Shown: positions 1-8,260, counted from the stretch's first letter. The stretch is 25,831 nucleotides of DNA from Loktanella sp. UBA3435 (GCA_002378665.1 DFSO01000039.1:396-26226), one strand, 5' to 3'. Notes: a model not told the origin generated them from the sequence alone. Translations and numbers: made by a program.

Positions 1-626
1 CGTCGTCTGGTCGCGTGACAATGATGGGCGAGGACATCACTGGCCTGCCGCCACATGAGTTGTTCCACAAAGGTTTGCTGCGTACCTTCCAAATCGCGCA
101 TGAATTCTCAACCATGTCAGTTCGCGAGAACCTGATGATGGTGCCCGGTGCACAATCAGGCGAGACGCTGTGGAACGCATGGTTTGGCCGTAAGCGGATC
201 GCGGATGAAGAGCGCGCCCTTTTGGCAAAGGCTGACGAGGTGATCGAATTCCTGACCATCGAGCATCTCAAAGAAGAAAAAGCGGGCAATCTGTCTGGCG
301 GCCAGAAAAAGCTTCTTGAGCTTGGCCGCACCATGATGGTCGACGCCAAGATCGTGTTTCTCGACGAGGTCGGCGCAGGCGTGAACCGCACCCTGCTGAA
401 CACAATCGGCGACGCGATCATCCGTCTGAATAAAGAGCGCGGCTATACCTTTGTCGTCATCGAGCATGACATGGATTTCATTGGCCGCCTTTGCGATCCG
501 GTCATCTGTATGGCCGAGGGCAAGGTTCTGGCGCAAGGCACCTTGGCTGAAATCAAAGCAAACGAACAAGTCATCGAGGCCTACCTTGGTACTGGTCTGA
601 AAAATAAGGACAAAGTGGGCGCATGA
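1..626 (+). CDS. livG: Branched-chain amino acid/amide ABC transporter ATPase, LivG type (5' partial)
   Basis: Cytoplasmic ATPase subunit that powers a HAAT-family importer of branched-chain amino acids or amides. The reading frame is open from base 3, so the N-terminus lies outside the window. The Walker A P-loop is missing, and about 50 residues are lost compared with the usual 250-residue LivG. Visible are the LivG-type RTFQ segment, the ABC signature LSGGQKK, a Walker B reading FLDEVGAGVN, and the switch histidine in VVIEHDMDF. The residues after the catalytic Glu are Val-Gly instead of the common Pro-Ala/Thr. The TGA stop overlaps the livF start by 4 bases (ATGA), implying translational coupling. 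A substrate-binding protein is not in the window and may lie upstream. The family call is firm; the exact substrate is unknown. Confidence 0.93.
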   Translation, partial: SSGRVTMMGEDITGLPPHELFHKGLLRTFQIAHEFSTMSVRENLMMVPGAQSGETLWNAWFGRKRIADEERALLAKADEVIEFLTIEHLKEEKAGNLSGGQKKLLELGRTMMVDAKIVFLDEVGAGVNRTLLNTIGDAIIRLNKERGYTFVVIEHDMDFIGRLCDPVICMAEGKVLAQGTLAEIKANEQVIEAYLGTGLKNKDKVGA

Positions 627-1336
627 GTGAACCATTTCTGATCGGCGACGCGATGACGGGCGGCTACGGCAAAGGCCCCGACATCCTGCACGACTGCACT
701 ATTTCCGTTGATCCAGGCGAGATTGCCGTGATTGTTGGGCCAAACGGCGCTGGCAAATCCACGGCGATGAAGGCCCTTTTCGGGATGCTGAACGTCAATA
801 AAGGCGCTGTGCGTCTAGACGGCGAAGACATCACCATCCTGACGCCGCAACAACGTGTTGTAAAGGGAATGGGCTTTGTGCCGCAGACCCACAATATCTT
901 CACGACGATGACAGTCGAAGAAAACCTAGAGATGGGCGCGTTTATCCGTACCGACGATTTCCGCGATACAATGGCGCAAATCTATGACCTGTTCCCGATC
1001 CTCAAGGAAAAGCGGTATCAGTCCGCAGGCGAGCTTTCGGGTGGTCAACGTCAGCAAGTGGCCGTTGGCCGTGCATTGATGACCAAGCCGAAGGTTCTGA
1101 TGCTCGACGAGCCTACCGCAGGCGTGTCGCCCATCGTGATGGACGAATTGTTTGACCGTATTATCGAAGTTGCCCGTACAGGCATCCCGATCCTGATGGT
1201 GGAACAGAACGCCCGACAAGCGCTTGAAATTGCAGACAAAGCTTATGTTCTTGTACAGGGCCGCAATGCTCACACGGGCACAGGCAAAGAACTTTTGGCC
1301 GACGAAGAAGTCCGCCGCAGTTTCTTGGGTGGTTGA
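623..1336 (+). CDS. livF: Branched-chain amino acid/amide ABC transporter ATPase, LivF type
   Basis: Second ATPase of the same importer, expected to pair with LivG under the LivH/LivM membrane channel. The 237-residue length is normal for LivF. The protein is a single ABC domain: Walker A GPNGAGKST at residues 39-47, Q-loop in GFVPQTHNIF near 84-93, signature LSGGQRQQ from 138, Walker B VLMLDEPTAG around 158-167, and a switch segment MVEQN in place of the usual His, which is typical of LivF. The start overlaps the livG stop by 4 bases. Its TGA is followed within 1-4 bases by the start of an unrelated small secreted protein, so all the genes are probably one transcript. Substrate not determinable from this subunit. 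Confidence 0.95.
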   Translation: MSEPFLIGDAMTGGYGKGPDILHDCTISVDPGEIAVIVGPNGAGKSTAMKALFGMLNVNKGAVRLDGEDITILTPQQRVVKGMGFVPQTHNIFTTMTVEENLEMGAFIRTDDFRDTMAQIYDLFPILKEKRYQSAGELSGGQRQQVAVGRALMTKPKVLMLDEPTAGVSPIVMDELFDRIIEVARTGIPILMVEQNARQALEIADKAYVLVQGRNAHTGTGKELLADEEVRRSFLGG

Positions 1337-1340
1337 TGTG

Positions 1341-1721
1341 ATGAAGCCCTTTATTTTGACGCTCTTGACCGCCGTACCACAGGTCGCTTCGGCCGAATTG
1401 GTGACGGTCAATTGCAACTTCCACACTGAATGCTTTGACACAGAGACCTGCCAAGACGCAAATTACGACATGTCTTTCAGCCGCGATCCGCAGCAGATGG
1501 AAACGGACCAAGTCACGACCGAAGTCAGTGATGATATGTCCGAAACATTCAAAGCGCGCGCATTTGGAACACCTACCCATTACGGGTTCACAACATTTGG
1601 GGCAGACGACACGCAGATGCTCTTGAGTGTAAAAGATGGTGTCGGTCGCTATTCAATCCACATGCTAGAGGAAGGCATCGCGCTCTTCTATCTAGGAACC
1701 TGCAAAGAGGCGGTTAGCTAA
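1341..1721 (+). CDS. Unknown small secreted protein with four cysteines, inside the liv operon
   Basis: A 126-residue protein I do not recognise. The ATG at 1341 is followed at once by a classic Sec signal peptide: MKP, a hydrophobic stretch, then a VASA cleavage site after residue 18. This decides the start over the longer upstream reading frame that runs into livF; a GTG at 1338 is also possible. The predicted mature part is about 108 residues with cysteines at 25, 31, 37 and 121, enough for two disulfides in the periplasm. It is acidic around residues 55-70. It starts 4 bases after livF and its TAA overlaps the livH ATG by one base (TAATG), so it is tightly built into the transporter operon. 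A periplasmic accessory role in uptake is inference from position only. Confidence 0.8.
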   Translation: MKPFILTLLTAVPQVASAELVTVNCNFHTECFDTETCQDANYDMSFSRDPQQMETDQVTTEVSDDMSETFKARAFGTPTHYGFTTFGADDTQMLLSVKDGVGRYSIHMLEEGIALFYLGTCKEAVS

Positions 1722-2731
1722 TGGACTTTATTAACGCCTTTGTGGCACTCGCGAACTATGTGATCGTGCCGGGCCTTGCTTATGGTGCGCAACTTGCCCT
1801 TGGCGCGCTGGGTGTCACGCTGATCTATGGCATCTTGCGGTTCTCGAACTTTGCCCATGGTGACACCATGGCCTTTGGCACCGCGATGACTATTCTCATC
1901 ACCAACGGGCTTTTGGCGCTGGGGATCACCTTTGGTCCGCTGCCAACCGCCCTGCTCGCCCTGCCCTTTGCAATCATGCTGACCTGCGTTTTGGTGCTCG
2001 TCACCGACCGCGTCGTCTACCGCTTTTATCGTGAACAAAAAGCTGCACCCGTGATCCTTGTGATCGTATCCATGGGTGTGATGTTCATCATGAACGGGAT
2101 TGTGCGTTTCATCATTGGTGTCCGTGACATCAATTTCGCCGATGGCGAACGTTTCATTATGTCCGTTAAGACATTTAAGGAAATGACTGGGCTTGAGGAA
2201 GGTCTTGCGATCAAAACCACTCAAGGGATCACTGTTGTTGTGGCAATGATTGCCGTGGCGCTGTTGTTCTGGTTCCTCAACAAGACCCGCACAGGTAAAT
2301 CCATGCGTGCCTTCTCTGATAATGAAGACTTGGCGCTGCTGTCTGGCATTAACCCTGAAAAGGTTGTGATGGTCACTTGGATGATCGTTGCCGCCTTGGC
2401 CACGACTGCTGGCGTGCTTTATGGCCTAGATAAGTCCTTCAAAGCCTTCACATACTTTCAGCTTCTCCTGCCCATCTTTGCCAGTGCCGTTGTTGGCGGT
2501 CTTGGCAATCCTTTGGGTGCTATTGGCGGTGGTTTTGTGATCGCGTTCTCTGAAGTGACCATCACCTACGCCTTTAAAAAGGTGATCGGCTATATGGCTC
2601 CAAACGGATGGGAACCCGATAGCCTCGTGCAACTGCTTTCAACCGACTACAAATTTGCGGTGAGCTTTGCGATCCTCATTATCGTCCTGCTGTTTAAGCC
2701 AACAGGCCTGTTTAAAGGACAATCAGTATGA
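1721..2731 (+). CDS. livH: Branched-chain amino acid/amide ABC transporter permease, LivH type
   Basis: Inner-membrane channel subunit of the importer. The protein has 336 residues, slightly longer than a typical LivH. It is strongly hydrophobic with many membrane spans. The N-terminal third carries the LivH hallmark GVTLIYGILRFSNFAHGD near residues 30-47. A cytoplasmic coupling region follows around residue 197 (SDNEDLALLSGI), the part that contacts the ATPases, and a conserved glycine-rich stretch with VGGLGNPLGAIGGG lies near 260. Translation begins by a 1-base overlap with the small secreted protein upstream, and its stop overlaps the livM start by 4 bases. It should form a heterodimer with LivM. 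Substrate specificity is set by a binding protein not seen here. Confidence 0.94.
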   Translation: MDFINAFVALANYVIVPGLAYGAQLALGALGVTLIYGILRFSNFAHGDTMAFGTAMTILITNGLLALGITFGPLPTALLALPFAIMLTCVLVLVTDRVVYRFYREQKAAPVILVIVSMGVMFIMNGIVRFIIGVRDINFADGERFIMSVKTFKEMTGLEEGLAIKTTQGITVVVAMIAVALLFWFLNKTRTGKSMRAFSDNEDLALLSGINPEKVVMVTWMIVAALATTAGVLYGLDKSFKAFTYFQLLLPIFASAVVGGLGNPLGAIGGGFVIAFSEVTITYAFKKVIGYMAPNGWEPDSLVQLLSTDYKFAVSFAILIIVLLFKPTGLFKGQSV

Positions 2732-4080
2732 CCCTGACCATGCGCAACACACTTCTCGTCGCCTTTGTGGCGATGCTTTATATCCTCGAAGGGTCCACAA
2801 CGTTCTGGATTTTCTCGGGTTCATGGGACTCTGCGCTCAAGATGGTTTGCTTTGCCTTAATTGGCGCCATCATGTCATTGGGCGTGAACCTTCAGTGGGG
2901 CTTTGCTGGACTGTTTAACATCGGGATCATGGGCTTCGTTGCCTTGGGTGGCTTGGCCACGGTTCTGGTTTCAATGCCGACGACACCGGGCGCATGGTCT
3001 GAAGGCGGTTGGCAAATCCTGATCAGTTTGATCTTGGGGGCTGTCACAATTGTTGGTGCTATCTTTACCTACCGCTGGCTGCCAAAAGGCCGGATGCGCA
3101 ATGTGTTGATGGTCGTCTTGTTGATCCTTGGTTTCATGGCGTTCCGTGCCGTATTTGACGGCGGTGTTGCTGGCGTTGAAGCGATCAATCCTGCGGCAAC
3201 GGGCTATCTTGGCGGTCTCAACTGGGGTGGCGAGAACTACAAAGACCTCGGCTGGTTGACGGTTGTTGCTTGGCCTGTTGGTGGATTGCTTGCCGCTGGT
3301 GCAGCTTGGGTGATTGGTAAAACCGCTTTGGGTTTGCGCTCTGATTACCTCGCGATTGCGACACTCGGCATTGCCGAGATCATCATTGCAGTGATGAAGA
3401 ACGAAGACTGGCTGGGTCGTGGTGTGAAAAACGTCGTGGGTCTGCCGCGTCCTGTGCCTTACGAGGCGGACTTGCAGGTCGACCCGTCCTTTATTGAGCG
3501 TGCGGCGTCATTGGGTCTCGACCCTGTTACAGCCTCTACGCTTTACACGAAGGTCGGTTACGTCGTCCTCTTTACCATTGTACTGTTAATCCTGCTTTGG
3601 CTTGCCGAACGCGCCCTCAAAAGCCCATGGGGCCGTATGATGCGTGCGATCCGTGACAACGAAGTCGCGGCAGAAGCGATGGGCAAAAACGTGACCGCGC
3701 GCCATTTGCAAATCTTTATCCTAGGCTCTGCAATTTGCGGCATTGCAGGCGCGATGATGACCACGCTCGACGGTCAGCTCACGCCGGGCACTTATCAGCC
3801 GCTGCGCTTTACATTCCTGATCTGGGTCATGGTGATCGTTGGCGGGTCTGGTAATAACTTTGGCTCGGTCTTGGGCGGCTTCCTGATTTGGTGGCTCTGG
3901 GTCATGGTTGAACCGCTGGGCCACTGGATCGCGGAAATCACGACGTCGGGTCTCTCGCCTGACAACTGGTTCCGTATCAGCATGCAGGACGCGGCGGCCC
4001 ACTTCCGTCTGTTCACAATGGGGCTCGTCTTGCTGATCGTACTGCGATTTAGCCCGCGCGGCCTCATGCCGGAACGTTAA
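2728..4080 (+). CDS. livM: Branched-chain amino acid/amide ABC transporter permease, LivM type
   Basis: Second membrane channel subunit. At 450 residues it is on the long side for LivM, with an additional hydrophobic region around residues 85-200. Recognised by the LivM signature GVNLQWGFAGLFNIGIMGF near residues 52-70, the segment LGLRSDYLAIATLGIAEII near 201-219, and the coupling loop AIRDNEVAAEAMGKN from about 305. The last span ends in FSPRGLMPER, a C-terminus typical of these permeases. It starts inside the livH stop (ATGA). It is the last gene of the transporter operon: a strong hairpin follows nine bases after its stop. Confidence 0.93.
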   Translation: MTLTMRNTLLVAFVAMLYILEGSTTFWIFSGSWDSALKMVCFALIGAIMSLGVNLQWGFAGLFNIGIMGFVALGGLATVLVSMPTTPGAWSEGGWQILISLILGAVTIVGAIFTYRWLPKGRMRNVLMVVLLILGFMAFRAVFDGGVAGVEAINPAATGYLGGLNWGGENYKDLGWLTVVAWPVGGLLAAGAAWVIGKTALGLRSDYLAIATLGIAEIIIAVMKNEDWLGRGVKNVVGLPRPVPYEADLQVDPSFIERAASLGLDPVTASTLYTKVGYVVLFTIVLLILLWLAERALKSPWGRMMRAIRDNEVAAEAMGKNVTARHLQIFILGSAICGIAGAMMTTLDGQLTPGTYQPLRFTFLIWVMVIVGGSGNNFGSVLGGFLIWWLWVMVEPLGHWIAEITTSGLSPDNWFRISMQDAAAHFRLFTMGLVLLIVLRFSPRGLMPER

Positions 4081-4089
4081 ATGATTTTT

Positions 4090-4119
4090 GCCACCACTGA
4101 GTTACGTCTCAGTGGTGGC
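4090..4119 (+). terminator. Strong hairpin after livM, candidate transcription end or 3' stabiliser
   Basis: Perfect 12-base inverted repeat: GCCACCACTGAG at 4090-4101 and its complement at 4108-4119, with a 6-base loop. It sits just after the livM stop. There is no run of T after the right arm; a short run of T lies before the left arm instead. It is therefore not a canonical intrinsic terminator on either strand. It may still end or stabilise the liv transcript. The remainder of the 102-base gap, up to the acylase start at 4183, shows no convincing promoter. Confidence 0.5.
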
Positions 4120-4182
4120 AGACCACGCCAGAACCCGCTAAACCATTGGGCAACCCGTAACCTATTTTAGGCTTGCTTATTC

Positions 4183-6648
4183 ATGGCGCTGATCTTCCGC
4201 TGGCTACTCCGCCTCGCTTCTCTATTGATATTCCTGATTGTTGCCGCCTTTGGGCTCGCCTATTATTTCGCGTCCCGTTCATTACCCGAATATGATGCGC
4301 AAGCATCAGCACTTGGCCTGCAAGCGCCCGTCGAGATCATTCGTGACAACGCCAACGTGCCCCATATATTTGGTGAGAACGATGACGATGTCTACTTCGC
4401 GCTTGGATATGCACACGCGCAAGACCGCCTGTGGCAAATGACGATGTTGCGGCGAACCGTGCAAGGGCGGCTTTCTGAACTTTTCGGCGAAACCACCCTT
4501 GGGATCGATAAGGTCGTGCGTAGGTTTGATCTCTACAATCTTGCGGTTGCATCCGTCGCGGCACAGGACGAAACGACGATGGCCGCACTAGAGGCTTATT
4601 CCGCAGGCGTGAACGCGTGGCTGGCAGAGATCAACAAAGGCTCACGGGGTCGCGGTGCGCCCGAGATGTGGCTCTTCAACCATCCCGTGGCCCCTTGGCA
4701 ACCCGCCGATAGTATCGCGATCCTTAAGCTACTTTCACTGCAGCTTTCGGGTCATCTCCAATCAGAGGTCCTTCGCGCCCGGACTTCACTGATGCTTGAA
4801 CCGGAACGCCTTGCAGATATCCTTCCCGATGATCCGAGCCGTGGCATTGCGATGCTGCCAAGCTACGCGAGCCTTTTCCCAGACCTGCCGCGCTATACGC
4901 CTAATACGCGCATGGCCTCCAACGGCTTTAACCCAATCCAGCCGCCTGAGTTGGCAGGCGCATCCAATGCATGGGCTGCAAACCCGACGCGCTCTGCTAC
5001 CGGCTCTACGCTGCTTGCCAATGACCCGCACCTTGAACTGACGGCGCCGACTGTCTGGTATTTGGCCCGTTTTGAGTTGCAATCCGGCGGCGTGATCGGT
5101 GGCACTATTCCTGGTGTTCCGGCTGTCATGTCAGGGCGTAGCGCTGATCTTGGTTGGGGGATCACAAGCAGTTATCTTGATGATCAAGACGTGTTTCTCG
5201 AAGAGCTTAACCCAGAAGATCCGATGCAATACCGCGCGCCGACAGGATGGGCAAAATTCAAAAGTCGCGAGAGCATTATCAATATCAAAGATGCGCCAGC
5301 GGTGACCCTAAAACTGCTTTGGAGCCAGAACGGGCCAATCCTGCCCGCGGCACAATATGACCTTGGCGGCATTACGCCAGAGGGCCATGTTGCCGCGATC
5401 GGTTGGACGGCCCTGTCTGACAAAGACACCACAATGTCGGCGGCCCTTGCGATTGCCCATGCGCACACGGTGCAAGAAGCGATCCGCGCAGGCGAGCGCT
5501 ATATTGCGCCGAGCCAAAACCTGACCCTCGCGGATCGCAATCAGATCGCGATGAAAACAATCGGGGCGATGCCTGCCCGCGATCCCAAAAGCCAAAGCCT
5601 AGGGCGTTTGCCGTCTTATGGCTACATCCAAACGAACCGCTGGCAAGGTCGCCTGCCCTATTCTGACAACCCGGAATTCGTCAATCCCGTAGGCGGTATC
5701 CTTGGCAATACCAACAATAAGATGATTGATCGCCCCTTCCCGAAACACGTGTCATTTGAATGGGGTGACACGCAGCGGATCAACCGTTGGGGACGTTTGA
5801 TGCAAAGCCGCGCGGTCCATACCCGAGACAGCTTTATCGAAGCGCAATTGGACACAGTCAGCTACACGGCGCGGAATCTACTGCCGCTCATCGGTGCCGA
5901 TTTATGGTTCACTGGTGAAGCCGCAGCAGACGGCACGCCAGAACGCCGCCGTCAGCAAGCGTTAGAACTTTTGGCAGCGTGGAACGGCGAGATGAACGAG
6001 CACCTGCCAGAGCCGCTACTTTATGCGGCATGGCTCCGCCATCTCCAAGAACGCTTGATCCAAGACGAGCTTGGACCTCTTGCTGCCGAATTCACACATC
6101 CCAATCCTGTGTTTATCGAACGGGTTTTCCGCAACACAGACGGAGCGGCAGTATGGTGCGATATCCTGCAATCAGCACCGGTTGAAACCTGCTCTGATAT
6201 TGCGCGCCTTGCGCTTGATGATGCCCTGCTTTGGATCGCTGAAAATGGGGGAACAGATGTTGCGGCACTGCGTTGGGGTGATTTGCATCAAGCGACCCAC
6301 GACCATCCTGTGTTGGGCACTGCGCCGATACTCAACTGGTTCGTAAACATCCGCCAATCAACCAGCGGCGGCGACAATACGCTTCAACGAGGGCGTACCT
6401 CTGGTGAGGGGCCAAACCCGTTTCAGAACGTGCATGCGGCAGGCTACCGTGGCGTTTACGACTTTGCCGATCCTGACAGTTCGGTATTTGTGACGGCGAC
6501 GGGTCAGTCCGGCCATCCTCTGTCGCGCTACTATGATAACTTGGGTGAGCTATGGCGGCGCGGTGAATATATCCCGATGTCTCTCGACCGTGATCTGGCC
6601 CGCGCCGCTGCTGTTGGGATTACCGAACTGGTTCCAGCCGCACCTTAA
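4183..6648 (+). CDS. Penicillin acylase family protein (peptidase S45, Ntn-hydrolase)
   Basis: An 821-residue precursor of the penicillin/AHL acylase family, which cleaves amide bonds of N-acyl compounds after self-processing into two chains. An N-terminal hydrophobic helix (about residues 5-30) should anchor or export it to the periplasm. The alpha part shows PVEIIRDNANVPHIFGEN (from residue 49) and ALGYAHAQDRLWQM, both typical. The predicted nucleophile, Ser261, lies in GASNAWA, where autocleavage would free it as the N-terminus of the beta chain. NTNNK near residues 509-513 is a candidate for the oxyanion-hole Asn. Length is normal for the larger family members. Substrate is not predictable from motifs; quorum-signal acylase, beta-lactam acylase or peptide amidase are all possible. 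Its stop overlaps the hflX stop on the other strand. Confidence 0.9.
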   Translation: MALIFRWLLRLASLLIFLIVAAFGLAYYFASRSLPEYDAQASALGLQAPVEIIRDNANVPHIFGENDDDVYFALGYAHAQDRLWQMTMLRRTVQGRLSELFGETTLGIDKVVRRFDLYNLAVASVAAQDETTMAALEAYSAGVNAWLAEINKGSRGRGAPEMWLFNHPVAPWQPADSIAILKLLSLQLSGHLQSEVLRARTSLMLEPERLADILPDDPSRGIAMLPSYASLFPDLPRYTPNTRMASNGFNPIQPPELAGASNAWAANPTRSATGSTLLANDPHLELTAPTVWYLARFELQSGGVIGGTIPGVPAVMSGRSADLGWGITSSYLDDQDVFLEELNPEDPMQYRAPTGWAKFKSRESIINIKDAPAVTLKLLWSQNGPILPAAQYDLGGITPEGHVAAIGWTALSDKDTTMSAALAIAHAHTVQEAIRAGERYIAPSQNLTLADRNQIAMKTIGAMPARDPKSQSLGRLPSYGYIQTNRWQGRLPYSDNPEFVNPVGGILGNTNNKMIDRPFPKHVSFEWGDTQRINRWGRLMQSRAVHTRDSFIEAQLDTVSYTARNLLPLIGADLWFTGEAAADGTPERRRQQALELLAAWNGEMNEHLPEPLLYAAWLRHLQERLIQDELGPLAAEFTHPNPVFIERVFRNTDGAAVWCDILQSAPVETCSDIARLALDDALLWIAENGGTDVAALRWGDLHQATHDHPVLGTAPILNWFVNIRQSTSGGDNTLQRGRTSGEGPNPFQNVHAAGYRGVYDFADPDSSVFVTATGQSGHPLSRYYDNLGELWRRGEYIPMSLDRDLARAAAVGITELVPAAP

Positions 6649-7919
6649 AGGCGGCTGTAACGCTCTTTTTGCATGATCGTCCAAAAGACGGAGACGGTAT
6701 AGCCGTTTTCATCTTGGACTTCTTCCGTGACGATACCCTGCTCAAAGAGCCAAGCCCGCTTGCGGCCCTCAGCATAAGACAGCGTAAAGGTCTCGGCGCG
6801 ACGTGGGTCTTTGAGATGCTCAGCCAATGAGCCCAGCAAGTCATCCATACCGTCGCCGGTGACAGCCGAAATTGCGAACAGATCATCGGTCCGTGCGGAT
6901 TGCGCCTCTACTGCGGCACGCTCGTCCTCTGGCATCTTATCGATCTTGTTCCAGACTTCGATCATAGGGGCCGTCTCGGACACACCCAAAGCGCCTAGAA
7001 TCGCCTTCACGTTCTTTGCTTGCTCTTCGGTCTGCGCGTGGCTGATATCACGGACGTGCACGATCAGATCGGCGTCAAGCACCTCTTCCAAGGTCGCACG
7101 GAAAGCCGCAACCAATTCAGTCGGCAGATCGGAAATGAAACCAACCGTGTCGGACATGATAATCTCGTCGCCCGAAGGCAATTCGATTTTACGCATAGTC
7201 GGATCAAGGGTCGCAAAAAGCATGTCTTTGACGAAAACATCCGCGCCTGTCAGACGGTTGAACAGCGTCGATTTACCCGCGTTGGTGTAGCCCACCAAAG
7301 CGACAATCGGGTAAGGTACCTTTGCGCGCGAAGCACGGTGCAAGGCGCGGGTTTTCACGACCTTGGCAAGCTTATCGCGCAGACGTACCAAATGGTCGTC
7401 AATTGCGCGACGGTCAGATTCGATCTGTGTCTCACCTGGACCGCCCATGAAACCCATGCCGCCACGTTGCCGCTCTAGGTGGGTCCAAGCGCGGACAAGT
7501 CGTGTGCGTTGATAGGACAAAGCCGCCATCTCAACCTGCAACACACCTTCCGATGTACGGGCACGGTCTGAGAATATCTCGAGGATGAGACCCGTGCGAT
7601 CAAGAACCTTCACGTCCCAAGCCTTTTCAAGGTTCCGTTGCTGAACGGGCGTTACGGCGCCATCAATCAAGACAAGCTCGACCTCGGCCTCTTTGAAAAT
7701 AACGCGGAGTTCTTCGATCTTGCCTTTACCGAACAACATCCCAGCATGCCTTTTTGGCAAACGGACGGATGTGCTTCCTACGACTTCAATGTCAGGCAAT
7801 GCCGCAGCAAGGGCCACAGCCTCTTCGAGCGCGGGAATCGCATCCCTGCGGGTAAAGTCGGATTTCAAGTCTGGGTGCAGGACCCAAGCCCGCGTGGCGA
7901 GCTTATCGTGTTCTTGCAA
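6645..7919 (-). CDS. hflX: Ribosome-associated GTPase HflX
   Basis: GTPase that binds the large ribosomal subunit and splits stalled ribosomes under stress. The 424-residue protein has the N-terminal HflX domain with the glycine-rich GGMGFMGGPGETQIESDRR segment around 153-171, which precedes the G domain. The G motifs are intact: G1 GYTNAGKS at 210-217, G3 DTVG at 257-260, and G4 NKID at 324-327. The start is a TTG at 7919, two bases after the hfq stop. No better start exists, because the first internal ATG would remove about 60 conserved residues. A purine-rich stretch at the end of hfq can serve as its ribosome binding site, so it is probably co-translated with hfq. It is the last gene of the minus-strand cluster and ends tail-to-tail with the acylase gene. 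Confidence 0.95.
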   Translation of the reverse strand: MQEHDKLATRAWVLHPDLKSDFTRRDAIPALEEAVALAAALPDIEVVGSTSVRLPKRHAGMLFGKGKIEELRVIFKEAEVELVLIDGAVTPVQQRNLEKAWDVKVLDRTGLILEIFSDRARTSEGVLQVEMAALSYQRTRLVRAWTHLERQRGGMGFMGGPGETQIESDRRAIDDHLVRLRDKLAKVVKTRALHRASRAKVPYPIVALVGYTNAGKSTLFNRLTGADVFVKDMLFATLDPTMRKIELPSGDEIIMSDTVGFISDLPTELVAAFRATLEEVLDADLIVHVRDISHAQTEEQAKNVKAILGALGVSETAPMIEVWNKIDKMPEDERAAVEAQSARTDDLFAISAVTGDGMDDLLGSLAEHLKDPRRAETFTLSYAEGRKRAWLFEQGIVTEEVQDENGYTVSVFWTIMQKERYSRL

Positions 7920-7921
7920 AG

Positions 7922-8155
7922 TTATTCTTCGCCTTCATACAGGCTGATCGGTTGAGCAGGCATTATTGTCGAAATGGCACTCTTGTAGACCAGTTGGGAT
8001 TGACCGTCGCGGCGCAATAGCACGCAGAAGCTATCAAACCATGTGATAACACCCTGAAGTTTAACGCCGTTCACCAAAAATATAGTGACGGGAACTTTTG
8101 CTTTGCGAACGTGATTGAGAAATGCATCTTGAAGATTAGCTTTATCGGCCGCCAT
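7922..8155 (-). CDS. hfq: RNA chaperone Hfq
   Basis: Hexameric Sm-like protein that pairs small regulatory RNAs with target mRNAs and affects stability and translation. The 77-residue length is usual for alphaproteobacteria, which lack the long C-terminal tail of the enterobacterial protein. The Sm1 region (about residues 8-45) has QDAFLNHVRKAKVPVTIFL, GVKLQGVITWFDSF, and the Sm2 segment reads LVYKSAISTI, with KSA in place of the enteric KHA, as in many alphaproteobacteria. A GGGG ribosome binding site lies about ten bases before the ATG. It is followed by hflX with a 2-base gap. Nitrogen-fixation regulation through Hfq (NrfA) is known in R. capsulatus; whether that applies here is inference. 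Confidence 0.97.
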   Translation of the reverse strand: MAADKANLQDAFLNHVRKAKVPVTIFLVNGVKLQGVITWFDSFCVLLRRDGQSQLVYKSAISTIMPAQPISLYEGEE

Positions 8156-8260
8156 CGGGGGACCCCTTTTTTATTCTTATGGCCGCAATTCGGCCTTCCC
8201 TCTTTTATCATGCTAGTATGTAACGCAAAAACACGAGTTTCCAGCCCAAAAAAGCAAAGT
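8156..8260 (-). promoter_or_regulatory. hfq leader with short hairpin
   Basis: A 105-base gap between the trkH stop and the hfq start, the widest gap inside the nine-gene run. On the minus strand a hairpin GGCCG-AATTG-CGGCC (8195-8181) lies about 25 bases before the hfq ATG, then an A-rich stretch and the GGGG ribosome binding site. There is no T-run after the hairpin on the minus strand, so it does not look like a trkH terminator. A loose TTGCGT/TAAAAG pair further upstream could be an hfq promoter, but it is weak. The size of the gap suggests hfq-hflX has its own promoter. Confidence 0.35.

Noticed and set aside
156..635. 159-residue reading frame on the minus strand across livG
   Set aside because: Lies wholly opposite a clear ABC ATPase, has low-complexity His/Asp-rich content with no motif; it is a shadow of codon bias on the coding strand.
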